From positions 46,144 through 110,143 of the forward strand of contig NZ_OLKL01000025.1 in the NCBI RefSeq assembly GCF_900291015.1: a DNA stretch of 64,000 bases, in the 5' to 3' direction. How positions within the stretch are numbered: the stretch's first letter is position 1; each line of letters opens with the position of its first letter. Under the pieces are notes generated by a model that worked only from the letters and a program-made list of their open reading frames with translations, did not search any database and was not told the origin of the DNA. The translations under genes were made by a program, and so were the position numbers. This DNA is from Pseudomonas persica. Its GTDB lineage: Bacteria; Pseudomonadota; Gammaproteobacteria; Pseudomonadales; Pseudomonadaceae. This document shows, in pieces, positions 35,952 through 44,394 of this stretch.

Positions 35952-37325
35952 TCAGGTCACCACCTGATAGCACGGCACATACGCCGCGCCGCCGGGCAGC
36001 TTCATCCGGTGCTGGTCGACGAATGCCTGCAGCAGCCGGCCCAGCGGGTCCAGCACGGCGCTGTCACCACGGATCTGATACGGCCCATGCTCCTCGATCA
36101 GGCGGATGCCCTTGTCCTTGACGTTGCCCGCGACAATGCCGGAGAAGGCCCGGCGCAGGTTGGCGGCCAGTTCGTGGGCCGGCAGTTCGCGGCGCAGGTC
36201 CAGGTCGGCCATGGCCTGGTGGGTCGGGTCGAACGGGCGCTGGAAGCTCTCCTCGATCTTCAGTAGCCAGTTGAAGTGGAAGGCATCGTTACGCTCGCGG
36301 CGGAACTGCTTCACCGCCTTGAGCCCTTCGACCATGTGCCGGGCGACTTCCGCCGGGTCGTCGATGATGATCTGGTACAAGCGGTGCGCCGCTTCACCCA
36401 GGGTGGCGCCCACGAAGGCGTGCAACTGTTGCAGGTACGGCTCGGCGCTACGCGGGCCGGTGAGTACCACCGGGAACGGCAGGTTCTGGTTGTCCGGGTG
36501 CATGAGGATGCCCAGCAGGTAGAGGAACTCCTCGGCCGTGCCGGCACCGCCGGGGAAGATGATGATGCCGTGGCCGACACGGACGAAGGCTTCCAGGCGC
36601 TTCTCGATGTCCGGCAGGATCACCAGCTCATTGACGATCGGGTTGGGCGCTTCGGCGGCGATGATGCCCGGCTCGGTCAGGCCCAGGTAGCGGCTGCCGT
36701 GCATGCGCTGCTTGGCGTGGGCAATGGTGGCGCCCTTCATCGGGCCCTTCATCACGCCCGGGCCGCAGCCGGTGCACACGTCCAGCTTGCGCAGGCCCAG
36801 TTCGTGACCGACCTTCTTGGTGTACTGGTATTCCTCGCTGCTGATCGAATGGCCACCCCAGCACACCACCATCTTCGGCTCCACGCCCGGGCGCAGGGTG
36901 CGGGCGTTGCGCAGTAGGTGGAAGACATAGTCGGTGATGCCCTGGGAGCTTTCCAGGTCGATGCGCTGGCTGGCCAGCTCGCTTTCGGTGTAGACGATGT
37001 CGCGCAGGGCGCTGAACAGCATTTCACGGGTACTGGCGATCATTTCACCATCGACGAAGGCGTCGGCCGGGGCATTCAGCAGCTCCAGGCGCACGCCGCG
37101 GTCCTGTTGATGAATACGTACCTCGAAGTCCTGATAGGCCTCGAGGATGGTCTTGGCATTGTCGACATGGGCGCCGGTGTTGAGGATGGCCAGGGCGCAC
37201 TGGCGGAACAGGGTGTAAAGGCTACCGGTACCGACTTCACTCAGTTGCTGCACTTCACGTTGTGACAGCGTCTCCAGGCTGCCTTTGGGGCTGACGGATG
37301 CATTGATGACATGGCGTTGGGGCAT
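35952..37325 (-). CDS. ppnN: Pyrimidine/purine-5'-nucleotide nucleosidase PpnN (YgdH)
   Basis: 457 residues, full length for the PpnN family. Central Rossmann/LOG-type domain with CWGGHSISSEEY, CTGCGPGVMKGPMKGA and the catalytic PGGAGTAEE motif (~280), flanked by family-specific N- and C-terminal domains. PpnN cleaves nucleoside 5'-monophosphates to base and ribose 5-phosphate, helping purine homeostasis; in E. coli it binds (p)ppGpp. ATG 37325 is used; a weak site precedes it. Single gene. Confidence 0.92.
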   Translation of the reverse strand: MPQRHVINASVSPKGSLETLSQREVQQLSEVGTGSLYTLFRQCALAILNTGAHVDNAKTILEAYQDFEVRIHQQDRGVRLELLNAPADAFVDGEMIASTREMLFSALRDIVYTESELASQRIDLESSQGITDYVFHLLRNARTLRPGVEPKMVVCWGGHSISSEEYQYTKKVGHELGLRKLDVCTGCGPGVMKGPMKGATIAHAKQRMHGSRYLGLTEPGIIAAEAPNPIVNELVILPDIEKRLEAFVRVGHGIIIFPGGAGTAEEFLYLLGILMHPDNQNLPFPVVLTGPRSAEPYLQQLHAFVGATLGEAAHRLYQIIIDDPAEVARHMVEGLKAVKQFRRERNDAFHFNWLLKIEESFQRPFDPTHQAMADLDLRRELPAHELAANLRRAFSGIVAGNVKDKGIRLIEEHGPYQIRGDSAVLDPLGRLLQAFVDQHRMKLPGGAAYVPCYQVVT

Positions 37326-37418
37326 CTAAGTCTTTCCTGTGCGGGTAAAACATCCTTCTTTGACAACACCATACCGAGAAATGCGGGCGGCAACGAGGGG
37401 GGCGCGGAAAAAGCTTGC

Positions 37419-37468
37419 GACCAGATTGGTTTCTTCGCGGGCAAGCCCGCGAAGAAGCCAACCTGGTC
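37419..37468. terminator. Long hairpin 3' of the yeiH-like gene
   Basis: GACCAG...TTCTTCGCGGGC-AA-GCCCGCGAAGAA...CTGGTC: a REP-like core extended to a nearly complete 50-nt stem, beginning 5 bp past the yeiH stop on the minus strand. There is no T-run; likely a transcript end/stability element rather than a classical terminator. Confidence 0.5.
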
Positions 37469-37473
37469 TCAAG

Positions 37474-38535
37474 TCAGCCCAACAGCTTCTGTACACCCAG
37501 GGTAATCGCCAGCCCACCCCCCACCAGCCAAAGGTTGAGAATCGCCCCGGTCGCCAGCGCCCGTGGCCCGGCCTGGCGAATCTGGCTGAAGCGCGTCTCC
37601 ATCCCCAGCGCGGTCATGGCCATGGTCAGGGCAAAGGTATCCAGGCTGTTGAGCGCCTGCGTCACGCTACCCGGCAGCACCTGCAGCGAATTCACCAGCA
37701 CCAGCGCGAGGAAACCGAAGGCGAACCAGGGCATGGCGATGCGCCCGTTGCCCTGTGCCTGGCCCGGCTGGCGCGTGCGGCTGATCCAAAGGCCCACCAC
37801 CAGCAGCACCGGTACCAGCAGCATCACCCGGGTCATCTTGACGATGGTGGCGATATGCGTGGCCTCGGGGCTGACGTTGCTGGCCGCACCGACCACCTGG
37901 GCCACCTCGTGAAGGGTGCCACCCAGGAACAGCCCGGCGCCCAGGGTGTCCAGGTGCAGCCAGCCGGCATTGATCGCCAATGGGTAGAGGAACATCGACA
38001 GGGTGCCGAACAGCACCACGCTACCGACTGCCATGGCACTTTTGTGCGGCGCACTGCGCAGGGCCGATTCGAAGGCCAGTACCGCGGCGGCGCCGCAGAT
38101 GGCGCTGCCGGCCGCGGTCAACAAGGCGGTATCACGGTCCAGCTTGAACAGCTTCATGCCGCACCACAGGCCGATCAGCAGGGTGCTGGACACCACCAGT
38201 AGCGACACGATGAGCCCAGACCAGCCGACTTCGGCGATTTCCTGCAGGCTTACCCGCAGGCCGAAGAAGGCCACGGCAATGCGCAGCAGGCCGCGGGCGG
38301 AAAAGTTGATGCCCGCCGCCCAGCTCGCCGGTACGCCGTCACGCAGTGCATTGCCATACAGCGCACCGGCAACGATACCGACGATCAGCGGGCTGATACC
38401 CAGTTGGGCGATGGCGGGCACGGCGGCCAGCTGGGTTACCGCAAGCGCGAACAGCGCGACGAACAGGATGCCGTTGAGCCGCCCTCGGGTGGAGAGGGTA
38501 GGCGCAAAGGCGGGATTGGACGGAGCCGTGGCCAT
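37474..38535 (-). CDS. yeiH: YeiH family (UPF0324) membrane protein
   Basis: 353 residues with about ten membrane segments; typical opening LNGILFVALFALAVTQLAAVPAIAQLGISPLIVGIVAGALYGN and the family's GTLHEVAQVVGA and CGAAAVLAFE segments. Annotated in databases as putative sulfate exporter; experimental support is thin. ATG 38535 follows CCGGAGGACTCACATG context (GGAGG). Divergent from a LysR regulator, an arrangement kept with yeiE/yeiH in enterobacteria. Confidence 0.85.
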   Translation of the reverse strand: MATAPSNPAFAPTLSTRGRLNGILFVALFALAVTQLAAVPAIAQLGISPLIVGIVAGALYGNALRDGVPASWAAGINFSARGLLRIAVAFFGLRVSLQEIAEVGWSGLIVSLLVVSSTLLIGLWCGMKLFKLDRDTALLTAAGSAICGAAAVLAFESALRSAPHKSAMAVGSVVLFGTLSMFLYPLAINAGWLHLDTLGAGLFLGGTLHEVAQVVGAASNVSPEATHIATIVKMTRVMLLVPVLLVVGLWISRTRQPGQAQGNGRIAMPWFAFGFLALVLVNSLQVLPGSVTQALNSLDTFALTMAMTALGMETRFSQIRQAGPRALATGAILNLWLVGGGLAITLGVQKLLG

Positions 38536-38581
38536 GTGAGTCCTCCGGAAAGGTATTTCGACATCGCCTACGTTAATCTGG

Positions 38582-38640
38582 TTATAAGCTTATAAAAAAT
38601 CGTAATTTAGGATGGAAAATATCCGTAAAACTGATATTTT
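38582..38640. promoter_or_regulatory. Operator candidates between yeiH and its LysR regulator
   Basis: AT-rich divergent promoter region with two dyads: perfect 14-bp palindrome TTATAAGCTTATAA (38582-38595) and AAAATATC-N9-GATATTTT (38616-38640). LysR proteins usually bind such sites in the shared control region; the second ends 6 bp before the regulator's ATG, suggesting autorepression. Confidence 0.55.
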
Positions 38641-38646
38641 TCAATC

Positions 38647-39534
38647 ATGACCCCAGAACAACTGATAACGTTCGCCACCGTCGCCGAGCACGGCAACATC
38701 AGCCATGCAGCCCAGGCCCTGCACCTGTCGCAGCCAGCGGTGTCTGGCCAGCTCAAGCTGCTGCAGGAGGCCTTCGGCGAGCCCCTCTATCAGCGCGCCG
38801 GCCGTGGTGTGCGGCTGACAGCAGCCGGCGAGCAGTTGCTGGCCCATGCCGAGCGCCTGCGCGAAACCTTCCGCCAGGCCCAGGCATTGCGCGAGGCCAT
38901 GCGCGGGCTGGAGCGCGGTACCTTGCGCATCGGCGCCAGTACCACGCCGGCCAGCTACCTGCTGCCGTACCTGATCGCCGATTTCCATGCCCGCTACCCG
39001 CAGGTGCTGGTGAGCACTGCCAACGGCAATACGGCGGAAATCGTCGCCGCGCTGGACAGTGTCGATATCGCTCTGATCGAAGGGCCGCCTGGGCAGGACC
39101 TGCCATTGGGTACGGCGGTGACGGCGTGGCGGGAAGACGAGATCGTGGCTATCGTGCCGCGTGGTCATCCGCTGGCTGGCAGTGACCGGCAGACACTGGC
39201 ATCGCTGGGGGCCTACCCGTTGGTGCTGCGCGAGAGCGGCTCGGGTGTGCGGCAGATCGTCGAGCGGGCATTTGCCCGCAGTGGCGTGGCGATGCGCGTG
39301 GCGCTGGAGATTGCCGGAGTGGAAGGGGTAAAGGAGGCGGTGCGGGCCGGGATGGGGATCGGTTTTGTGTCGGCGATGTCGATCCGGCATGAGGATGGGG
39401 CGTTGCAACGGTTGCAGGTTGTGCCGCAGGCGTTGGTGCGGCGGTTTTCCATCCTGGTGCCGCATGCGGCTTCGCCGTCACGGGCGGCGACGCGGTTTCT
39501 TGAGTTATGTGTCGGTCTGCAAGAAGTGGATTGA
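38647..39534 (+). CDS. LysR-family regulator (YeiE-like)
   Basis: 295 residues. Winged helix LITFATVAEHGNISHAAQALHLSQPAVSGQLKLLQEAFGEPLYQR, then effector domain from about 92 (LRIGASTTPASYLLPYLIADFHARYP). The effector pocket starts with the YeiE/CysB-like GASTTPASYLLP. Divergent from the yeiH gene, so it most likely controls it; E. coli YeiE, as I recall, responds to sulfite. ATG 38647 is 6 bp from a dyad. Confidence 0.87.
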   Translation: MTPEQLITFATVAEHGNISHAAQALHLSQPAVSGQLKLLQEAFGEPLYQRAGRGVRLTAAGEQLLAHAERLRETFRQAQALREAMRGLERGTLRIGASTTPASYLLPYLIADFHARYPQVLVSTANGNTAEIVAALDSVDIALIEGPPGQDLPLGTAVTAWREDEIVAIVPRGHPLAGSDRQTLASLGAYPLVLRESGSGVRQIVERAFARSGVAMRVALEIAGVEGVKEAVRAGMGIGFVSAMSIRHEDGALQRLQVVPQALVRRFSILVPHAASPSRAATRFLELCVGLQEVD

Positions 39535-39540
39535 CTGTAC

Positions 39541-39762
39541 CGGCCTCTTCGCGGGCTTGCCCGCTCTCATAGAACTGCACATAACTCGTTGAATTAGCAG
39601 GGCCCCTGTGGGAGCGGCTTTAGCCGCGAACACCGGCGCAGCCGGTGCCATGCACCGCGTTGGATTCTTCGCGGCTAAAGCCGCTCCCACAGGATGCACG
39701 GACCGTTTGCGAATTCAGTTCTCTATGCGACAGCGCAGCCCAAAGGGTTGGGCCATCTCCCA
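39541..39762. repeat. Composite intergenic repeat, copy C
   Basis: About 220 bp: REP GCGGGCTTGCCCGC, AGAACTGCACATAACTCGTT, two inverted GCGGCTTTAGCCGC-type REPs around CACCGGCGCAGCCGGTG, then the tail with GAATTCAGTTCTCTATGCG and GCAGCCCAAAGGGTTGGGC. Nearly identical to 63781-64000. Together with the pncB remnant it fills the 359-bp gap between the LysR and pncA genes. Confidence 0.9.
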
Positions 39763-39800
39763 CAGGTTTCTCACCGTTCTTGAGGTCGGTACAGGCATGA

Positions 39801-39897
39801 TCAACCCACCTGAAACACATGCTTCAGATAAGCCACGAAGTTCTCATCCCGGCACTGGGTCTAGAGAAAATTGGCGAAACTGTCCGCTGTCGCTCAT
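39801..39897 (-). pseudogene. pncB: pncB remnant (nicotinate phosphoribosyltransferase, internally deleted)
   Basis: pncA ends in an ATGA overlap (39894-39897) that would start a coupled gene MSDSGQF.... Only about ten codons on, the sequence jumps, frame-shifted, to CRDENFVAYLKHVFQVG and a stop (39801-39860). That matches the C-terminus of PncB (E. coli, from memory: C-x-D-xx-FV-xx-L-xxx-F). So a gene expected to follow pncA kept its start and its last 19 codons and lost about 1.1 kb. Salvage of nicotinate here must use another pncB, if any. Confidence 0.6.
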
Positions 39898-40544
39898 GGG
39901 CGGTCTTCCTTGATCAGAGAGAGCTGGTAGTCCAGCGCGGCTTCGTCGCCGCAGAGGATCACGCCTTCGGCGGCCAGGGAGCCACACGCCTCGATGGCAC
40001 CTGCCTGGGTAAGGGCGCGGCAGGCCGGCAGGTACAACAGCACCTGGAAACCGGCCTGGCGCAATTGGCGGGCGGTGGTCCTGACGCAATAGTCCAGGGC
40101 CAGGCCACCGACGATCACCGCGCCCACCTGCTGCACCTTGAGGTACTCGATCACCCCGGTGGAGCGACGCTCGGCCAGGTCGTGGTAGCAGGCGCCGTAG
40201 GGGTGCAGGTCGGGCTCGACGCCTTTCCACACGAAATAGTCGTAGTCGATTGGGGCCGGCAGGCCGGGGAGCAACTCGAAGCCTGGTGTGCCGGGAACGC
40301 AGTGGCTGACCCAGGTCAGGTCGGCATTGGCCAGTTGCAGGGGTTGCAGCATGTGCGCGGGGTCGGCGACAACCCAGGCGGCATTGGCCGGGTGGGCGTC
40401 CTTGCTGCCCAGGCGTAGGTCGGCGCGCAACGCCATGGTGTTCAGATCAGCCGCGATTTCGTCGCCTTCGGGGACCGGTAGCTCCTGCGGCACATTGGCG
40501 GTGAAACCGTTTTGCGCGTCGACATCGAAACTGGCGATCTTCAT
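39894..40544 (-). CDS. pncA: Nicotinamidase PncA
   Basis: 216 residues. Catalytic triad Asp9 (DAQNGF), Lys107 (YFVWKGVEPD) and Cys153 (LALDYCV); metal ligands Asp49, His51 (SKDAHP) and His81 (WVSHC). Deamidates nicotinamide to nicotinate for NAD salvage. ATG 40544 follows GAGGAGCACCGCC; the longer frame upstream has no signal. Divergent from the nrtR gene and probably repressed by it. Its natural downstream partner pncB is deleted. Confidence 0.92.
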   Translation of the reverse strand: MKIASFDVDAQNGFTANVPQELPVPEGDEIAADLNTMALRADLRLGSKDAHPANAAWVVADPAHMLQPLQLANADLTWVSHCVPGTPGFELLPGLPAPIDYDYFVWKGVEPDLHPYGACYHDLAERRSTGVIEYLKVQQVGAVIVGGLALDYCVRTTARQLRQAGFQVLLYLPACRALTQAGAIEACGSLAAEGVILCGDEAALDYQLSLIKEDRP

Positions 40545-40579
40545 GGCGGTGCTCCTCGCTGGAATGTTTATATAATTCA

Positions 40580-40656
40580 TCTGGTGGAATAAGTGTGTCA
40601 AGCTTGTTTTCCATCAGGATTAAAGGCTTGTGCTACTTAATAAGCCTGGTGAAATA
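40580..40656. promoter_or_regulatory. Repeated motif in the pncA-nrtR control region
   Basis: CTGGTGGAATA (40581-40591, plus), TCCTGATGGAAAA (on minus, 40608-40620) and CTGGTGAAATA (40646-40656, plus) share CTGRTGRAAWA. The first two form an imperfect dyad, ...GGTGGAATAAG...CTTGTTTTCCATCA. The only regulator gene in place is NrtR, so these are candidate NrtR half-sites. Confidence 0.45.
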
Positions 40657-40684
40657 TAGAAGCGTTCAAGAACGGAGCCACCCT

Positions 40685-41389
40685 GTGAGTACCACCGAAG
40701 TCCTGGCCAGCGTCGATATCGTCGCCTTGCGCATGGCCGCCGAAGCCCAGCAGCTGCAAGTGTTGTTGCACCGTCGTGAGCGTGAACCACATGCCGGCCA
40801 GTGGGCCTTGCCGGGCGTCATCGTCAATGGTCGCACCCCTGACACCAGCCTGGAAGGCGCCGCCGAGCGGGCCTTGCGGGAGAAGGCTCGGGTACTTCCG
40901 CGTTACCTGGAGCAGGTGGGTACCGAAGGCAATGCCTTCCGCGATCCGCGAGGCTGGTCATTGAGTACCTATTACCTGGCCCTGCTCGACCCGCAACAGC
41001 AGGTCGAGGGTGAGCAACTGGCGTTTTTCGATTTGGACAGTGTGTCAGGGCGCAAGGTGCTGTTGCCGTTCGACCATAACCTGCTGGTCGAGCGCGCGCG
41101 TGAGCGGCTGGCGGCGAAGACGGTATACAGCAGCCTGCCGCTGTGCTTGCTGGCGGAAAAATTCACCGTGCTGGATGCGCTGGGGGCAGTGCAGGCGTGC
41201 CTGGGGCAGGCGGTGAACAACACCTCGCTGCGCAAACGCCTGGAGCGCTTGCGCGAACACGGGTGGGTAAGGGATACCGGGGAGAGGAACCAGCCTAGGC
41301 TGGGGCGGCCGCAGCAGTTGTACCAGTACACCCCGAAGGGCGCACGGGCGTTCATGTTCGATCGTAGCCTGCTGCCCGAAGGCGTCTAG
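40685..41389 (+). CDS. nrtR: NrtR-type transcriptional regulator of NAD metabolism
   Basis: 234 residues: N-terminal Nudix-like domain (~8-140) fused to a C-terminal winged helix (~150-228; LRKRLERLREHGWVRDTG, LYQYTPKGARAFMFDRSLLP). The Nudix box is degenerate (AAERALREKARVLP where REU-EE is expected), as in NrtR proteins that bind ADP-ribose without cleaving it. GTG 40685 follows ACGGAGC; an upstream ATG at 40595 is unsupported. Divergent from pncA. Known NrtR proteins repress NAD salvage genes and release DNA on ADP-ribose. Confidence 0.88.
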   Translation: MSTTEVLASVDIVALRMAAEAQQLQVLLHRREREPHAGQWALPGVIVNGRTPDTSLEGAAERALREKARVLPRYLEQVGTEGNAFRDPRGWSLSTYYLALLDPQQQVEGEQLAFFDLDSVSGRKVLLPFDHNLLVERARERLAAKTVYSSLPLCLLAEKFTVLDALGAVQACLGQAVNNTSLRKRLERLREHGWVRDTGERNQPRLGRPQQLYQYTPKGARAFMFDRSLLPEGV

Positions 41390-41416
41390 CTGCCGTACAC
41401 ATGACGCATTGTACAA

Positions 41417-42829
41417 TCACCGCCCCATGGCCAGCTTGGCATTCATCTGTCGACGACGGTAGGCACTGTCCCGGCTGGCCAGCCACCAATACAGCGGTGA
41501 GGTCACCGCCAGCCCCACCAGCCACGACAGGTCAGCGCCGTTGATGTGCTCGGAAATCGGCCCGACATACAGCGGCGTGTTCATGAACGGGATCTGCACC
41601 ACGATGCCCAGCGCATAGGCGATCAGCGCCTGCGGGTTGTAACGTCCATAGATGCCGCCATCGACCTGGAAGATCGACTGGATGTCGTACTCACCCTTGT
41701 GAATGGCATAGAAGTCGATCAGGTTGATCGCCGTCCACGGCACCAGCACCACCAGCAGCACCAGCACCATGTCGACGAAGTGGCCGATGAAGTCCGCCGA
41801 GGCGAATACCGCCACCACGCAGCAGGCCGTCAGTACCACCAGTGACAGCACGGCTCGGCTCTTGGCGGTGGGGATCCAGCGGTGGGCGAAGGTTTGCACC
41901 AGGGTGATGATCGACAGCACTGCGCCATACAGGTTAAGGGCGTTGTGGCTGATCACGCTGAGCAGGAACAGCACCAGCATGATCGGGCCGAGGGTGCCGG
42001 TGGCCAGCTTGACCGCGTCCATGGTGTCCATGCCGGCCGGGATCGCCAGCACCGCCACGGCGCCGAAGATGAACGACAGGCTCGAACCCAGGGCCGAGCC
42101 CAGGTAAGTAGTCCAGAACGTCGAACTGACCTTCACGTCAGCCGGCAGGTAGCGCGAGTAGTCCGACACATAGGGCGCAAAGGCGATCTGCCACAGCGCC
42201 GCCAGCGACACGGTAGCCAGCCAGCCGGCCAGGTTGAAGCCGCCGCGGGTGAGGAAGTCGTCGCTCTGCACGTGGCTGAAAATGTAGCCGAAGCCGACCA
42301 CGATGCCGATACCCAGCACCCAGGTGCCGATGCGGTTGAGCACGTGGATGAAGCGATAGCCGATGATGCCGATGATGCCCGAGCCCAGCGCACCGATGAC
42401 GATGCCTACCGGTACCGGCACGGCATCGACCACACCGTGCAGCGACTTGCCGGCGAGGACGATGTTGGAGGCGAAGAAACCGATGTACATGACCCCGGCA
42501 ATCACCACCACCAGCAGCGCACCGAGCGAGCCGAACTGGGCGCGGCTCTGGATCATCTGCGGGATGCCCATCTGCGGGCCCTGGGCCGAGTGCAGCGCCA
42601 TCAGTACGCCACCAACCAGGTGGCCGACCAGGATGGCGACGATGCCCCATACCAGGTTCAGGTGGAACAGCTGCACGCCCAGTGCGCCGGTGACGATGGG
42701 CAGCGGCGCGATGTTGCCGCCGAACCACAGTGTGAACAGATCCCTTACCTTTCCATGGCGGTCTTGCGGGGGGACGTAGCCGATCGTGTGTTTTTCTATG
42801 AGGGGTGCCGAATTGGCTGCACTGGTCAT
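41417..42829 (-). CDS. NCS1-family nucleobase/cytosine-type permease
   Basis: 470 residues, twelve-helix NCS1 transporter (CodB-like). Motifs: LFTLWFGGNIAPLPIVTGALGVQLFHLNLVWG, GPQMGIPQMIQSRAQFG (helix 3 substrate loop), SDYSRYLPADV and LVPWTAINLIDFY. Very similar along its length to the permease at 54678-56084, so the two are paralogs. ATG 42829 follows TTGGAG. No enzyme genes are adjacent; the nearest metabolism is NAD salvage and the GntR cluster 4 kb away. Substrate likely a purine, pyrimidine or hydantoin-like base. Confidence 0.88.
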   Translation of the reverse strand: MTSAANSAPLIEKHTIGYVPPQDRHGKVRDLFTLWFGGNIAPLPIVTGALGVQLFHLNLVWGIVAILVGHLVGGVLMALHSAQGPQMGIPQMIQSRAQFGSLGALLVVVIAGVMYIGFFASNIVLAGKSLHGVVDAVPVPVGIVIGALGSGIIGIIGYRFIHVLNRIGTWVLGIGIVVGFGYIFSHVQSDDFLTRGGFNLAGWLATVSLAALWQIAFAPYVSDYSRYLPADVKVSSTFWTTYLGSALGSSLSFIFGAVAVLAIPAGMDTMDAVKLATGTLGPIMLVLFLLSVISHNALNLYGAVLSIITLVQTFAHRWIPTAKSRAVLSLVVLTACCVVAVFASADFIGHFVDMVLVLLVVLVPWTAINLIDFYAIHKGEYDIQSIFQVDGGIYGRYNPQALIAYALGIVVQIPFMNTPLYVGPISEHINGADLSWLVGLAVTSPLYWWLASRDSAYRRRQMNAKLAMGR

Positions 42830-42997
42830 GACTGACTCCAAGGCAAGATAGGGCATCGGGAGCTGCCCGGGGGCGTGCCGACGAAGGGCGACGCGTTCTT
42901 GTTGGAGCGATGATGCGGGGCGCGGGGATAACGAGAAATTAGTAAATATGTACCCATAAGCCTTAAAAAACCTAAGGCTGACTTGAAATCGATGCGG

Positions 42998-43032
42998 TCG
43001 AGGTGGGAGCGGGCGAGCCCGCGAACGGGCCG
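42998..43032. repeat. Single REP element
   Basis: GTGGGAGCGGGCGAGCCCGCGAACGGGCC, a lone REP unit between the permease start and the convergent end of the Lrp gene. The A/T-rich stretch 42936-42990 before it is the presumed permease promoter. Confidence 0.7.
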
Positions 43033-43046
43033 GTACAGCAGCAACG

Positions 43047-43499
43047 CTACATCGGCAACAACCGATCCTGAATCACCTCTTTCATCACCAGCGTCGAACT
43101 CAACCGCTTCACATTGGGAATGCTGGTCAGCTGCTCGTCATACAGCTTCTGGAACGCCGGCAAATCCTTGGCCACCACATGCAGCAGGTAATCCGGGTCG
43201 CCAAACAGCCGCTGCGCCTCGACGATCTGCGGGATCTCGGCCAGCGCCGCTTCAAAGTCCGCAACCGGCTGACGGGTGACTTCGCGCAGGGTCACGAACA
43301 CCAGCGCGGCAAAGTTCAGCCCCAGGGCGCTTGGCGCCAAGCGGGCGTGATAGCCAAGAATCGCCCCGGATTCCTCCAGTGCCTTCAGGCGCCGATGGCA
43401 GGGCGACAGGCTGAGCCCCACACGGTCAGCCAGCTCGGTCACCGATAACCGACCATCTTTTTGCAGCTCGGCAAGTATTTTTCGATCAGTTCTGTCCAT
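43047..43499 (-). CDS. Lrp/AsnC-family transcriptional regulator
   Basis: 150 residues: HTH MDRTDRKILAELQKDGRLSVTELADRVGLSLSPCHRRLKALEESG, then the RAM ligand domain (FAALVFVTL... FGDPDYLLHVVAKDL...). Such proteins respond to an amino acid. Divergent from a LysE-type exporter, a common regulator/exporter pair. Start ATG 43499 fits the family; an ATG at 43520 would add seven residues. Confidence 0.88.
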   Translation of the reverse strand: MDRTDRKILAELQKDGRLSVTELADRVGLSLSPCHRRLKALEESGAILGYHARLAPSALGLNFAALVFVTLREVTRQPVADFEAALAEIPQIVEAQRLFGDPDYLLHVVAKDLPAFQKLYDEQLTSIPNVKRLSSTLVMKEVIQDRLLPM

Positions 43500-43539
43500 T
43501 GAGAAGGATCTTCCAGTCATTGAGGGTTGGCGGGGAATA

Positions 43540-43570
43540 TACGGAAGAAAATCCCTCGGCGGAATCCGTA
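43540..43570. promoter_or_regulatory. Dyad in the lrp-lysE control region
   Basis: TACGGA-N19-TCCGTA in the 112-bp region between the divergent Lrp and exporter genes; candidate Lrp-type binding site. Weak evidence, from symmetry and position only. Confidence 0.3.
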
Positions 43571-43611
43571 ATCTTTCGTCATCCCCAAGCAGTGGAAAAA
43601 GGACGATTCAA

Positions 43612-44226
43612 GTGGCTCTCAGTGTTCTGACGGCGTTCTGGGCCGTGTCGATGCTGTTCGTGATTACCCCCGGCGCGGACTGGGCCTATGCCATTTCGGC
43701 CGGCATGCGCGGGCGCTGGGTGATGCCCGCGGTGGCGGGGATGTTGTCGGGGCATTTCCTCGCGACCCTGGTGGTGGCTGCCGGGGTCGGCAGCCTGCTG
43801 GCCGGCCACCCGCTGGCGCTGACCTTGCTGACCCTGGCGGGGTGCAGCTACCTGTTGTGGCTGGGTGGCAACCTGTTGCTGAGCCCGGCACTGCCCGCGG
43901 CCGGGCAGGATGGGGCGGGGGAGTCGGGTTCGCGCTGGGCATTGAAGGGGTTTTGCGTCAGCGGCCTGAACCCGAAAGTGTTCCTGCTGTTCCTGGCGCT
44001 GTTGCCGCAGTTCACCGACCCGCAGTCGAGTTGGCCGGTGCCGTTGCAGATCTTGCTGCTGGGCCTGGTGCACCTGTGCAGTTCGCTGGTGATCTACTCG
44101 CTGGTCGGCTATGGTGCCAAAGCCGTGCTGAGCTCCCGGCCAGGGGCGGCGAAACTGGTCGGGCGGGTGTCGGGGGGGGCGATGATCACCGTGGCCCTGG
44201 GCTTGATAGCCGGCCAAATCAGCTGA
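43612..44226 (+). CDS. LysE/RhtB-family exporter
   Basis: 204 residues with about six membrane helices, and the family's opening FWAVSMLFVITPGADWAYAISAGMRGR and NPKVFLLFLALLPQF motifs. Exports an amino acid or homoserine-lactone-like compound. Starts at GTG 43612 after AAAGGA. Divergent from the Lrp regulator. Confidence 0.85.
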   Translation: MALSVLTAFWAVSMLFVITPGADWAYAISAGMRGRWVMPAVAGMLSGHFLATLVVAAGVGSLLAGHPLALTLLTLAGCSYLLWLGGNLLLSPALPAAGQDGAGESGSRWALKGFCVSGLNPKVFLLFLALLPQFTDPQSSWPVPLQILLLGLVHLCSSLVIYSLVGYGAKAVLSSRPGAAKLVGRVSGGAMITVALGLIAGQIS

Positions 44227-44233
44227 ACTCAGT

Positions 44234-44327
44234 GGCCTCATCGCCGGCAAGCCAGCTCCCACAGGTCCACTGCAGGGCCTGAGTCGTGCGGGGTAGTTGT
44301 GGGAGCTGGCTTGCCGGCGATGAGGCC
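44234..44327. repeat. Perfect 30-bp inverted REP pair
   Basis: 44234-44263 and 44298-44327 are exact reverse complements (GGCCTCATCGCCGGCAAGCC...), of the GCCGGCAAGCCAGC REP type, with a 34-bp spacer. Between two co-directional exporter genes, it would fold as one large stem-loop in the mRNA. Confidence 0.9.
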
Positions 44328-44394
44328 CGTACAGACGACAGACCAAGCCTCGGATAAACTCGCACCACTTCAACGCACAACCAGGACGTGCTCC

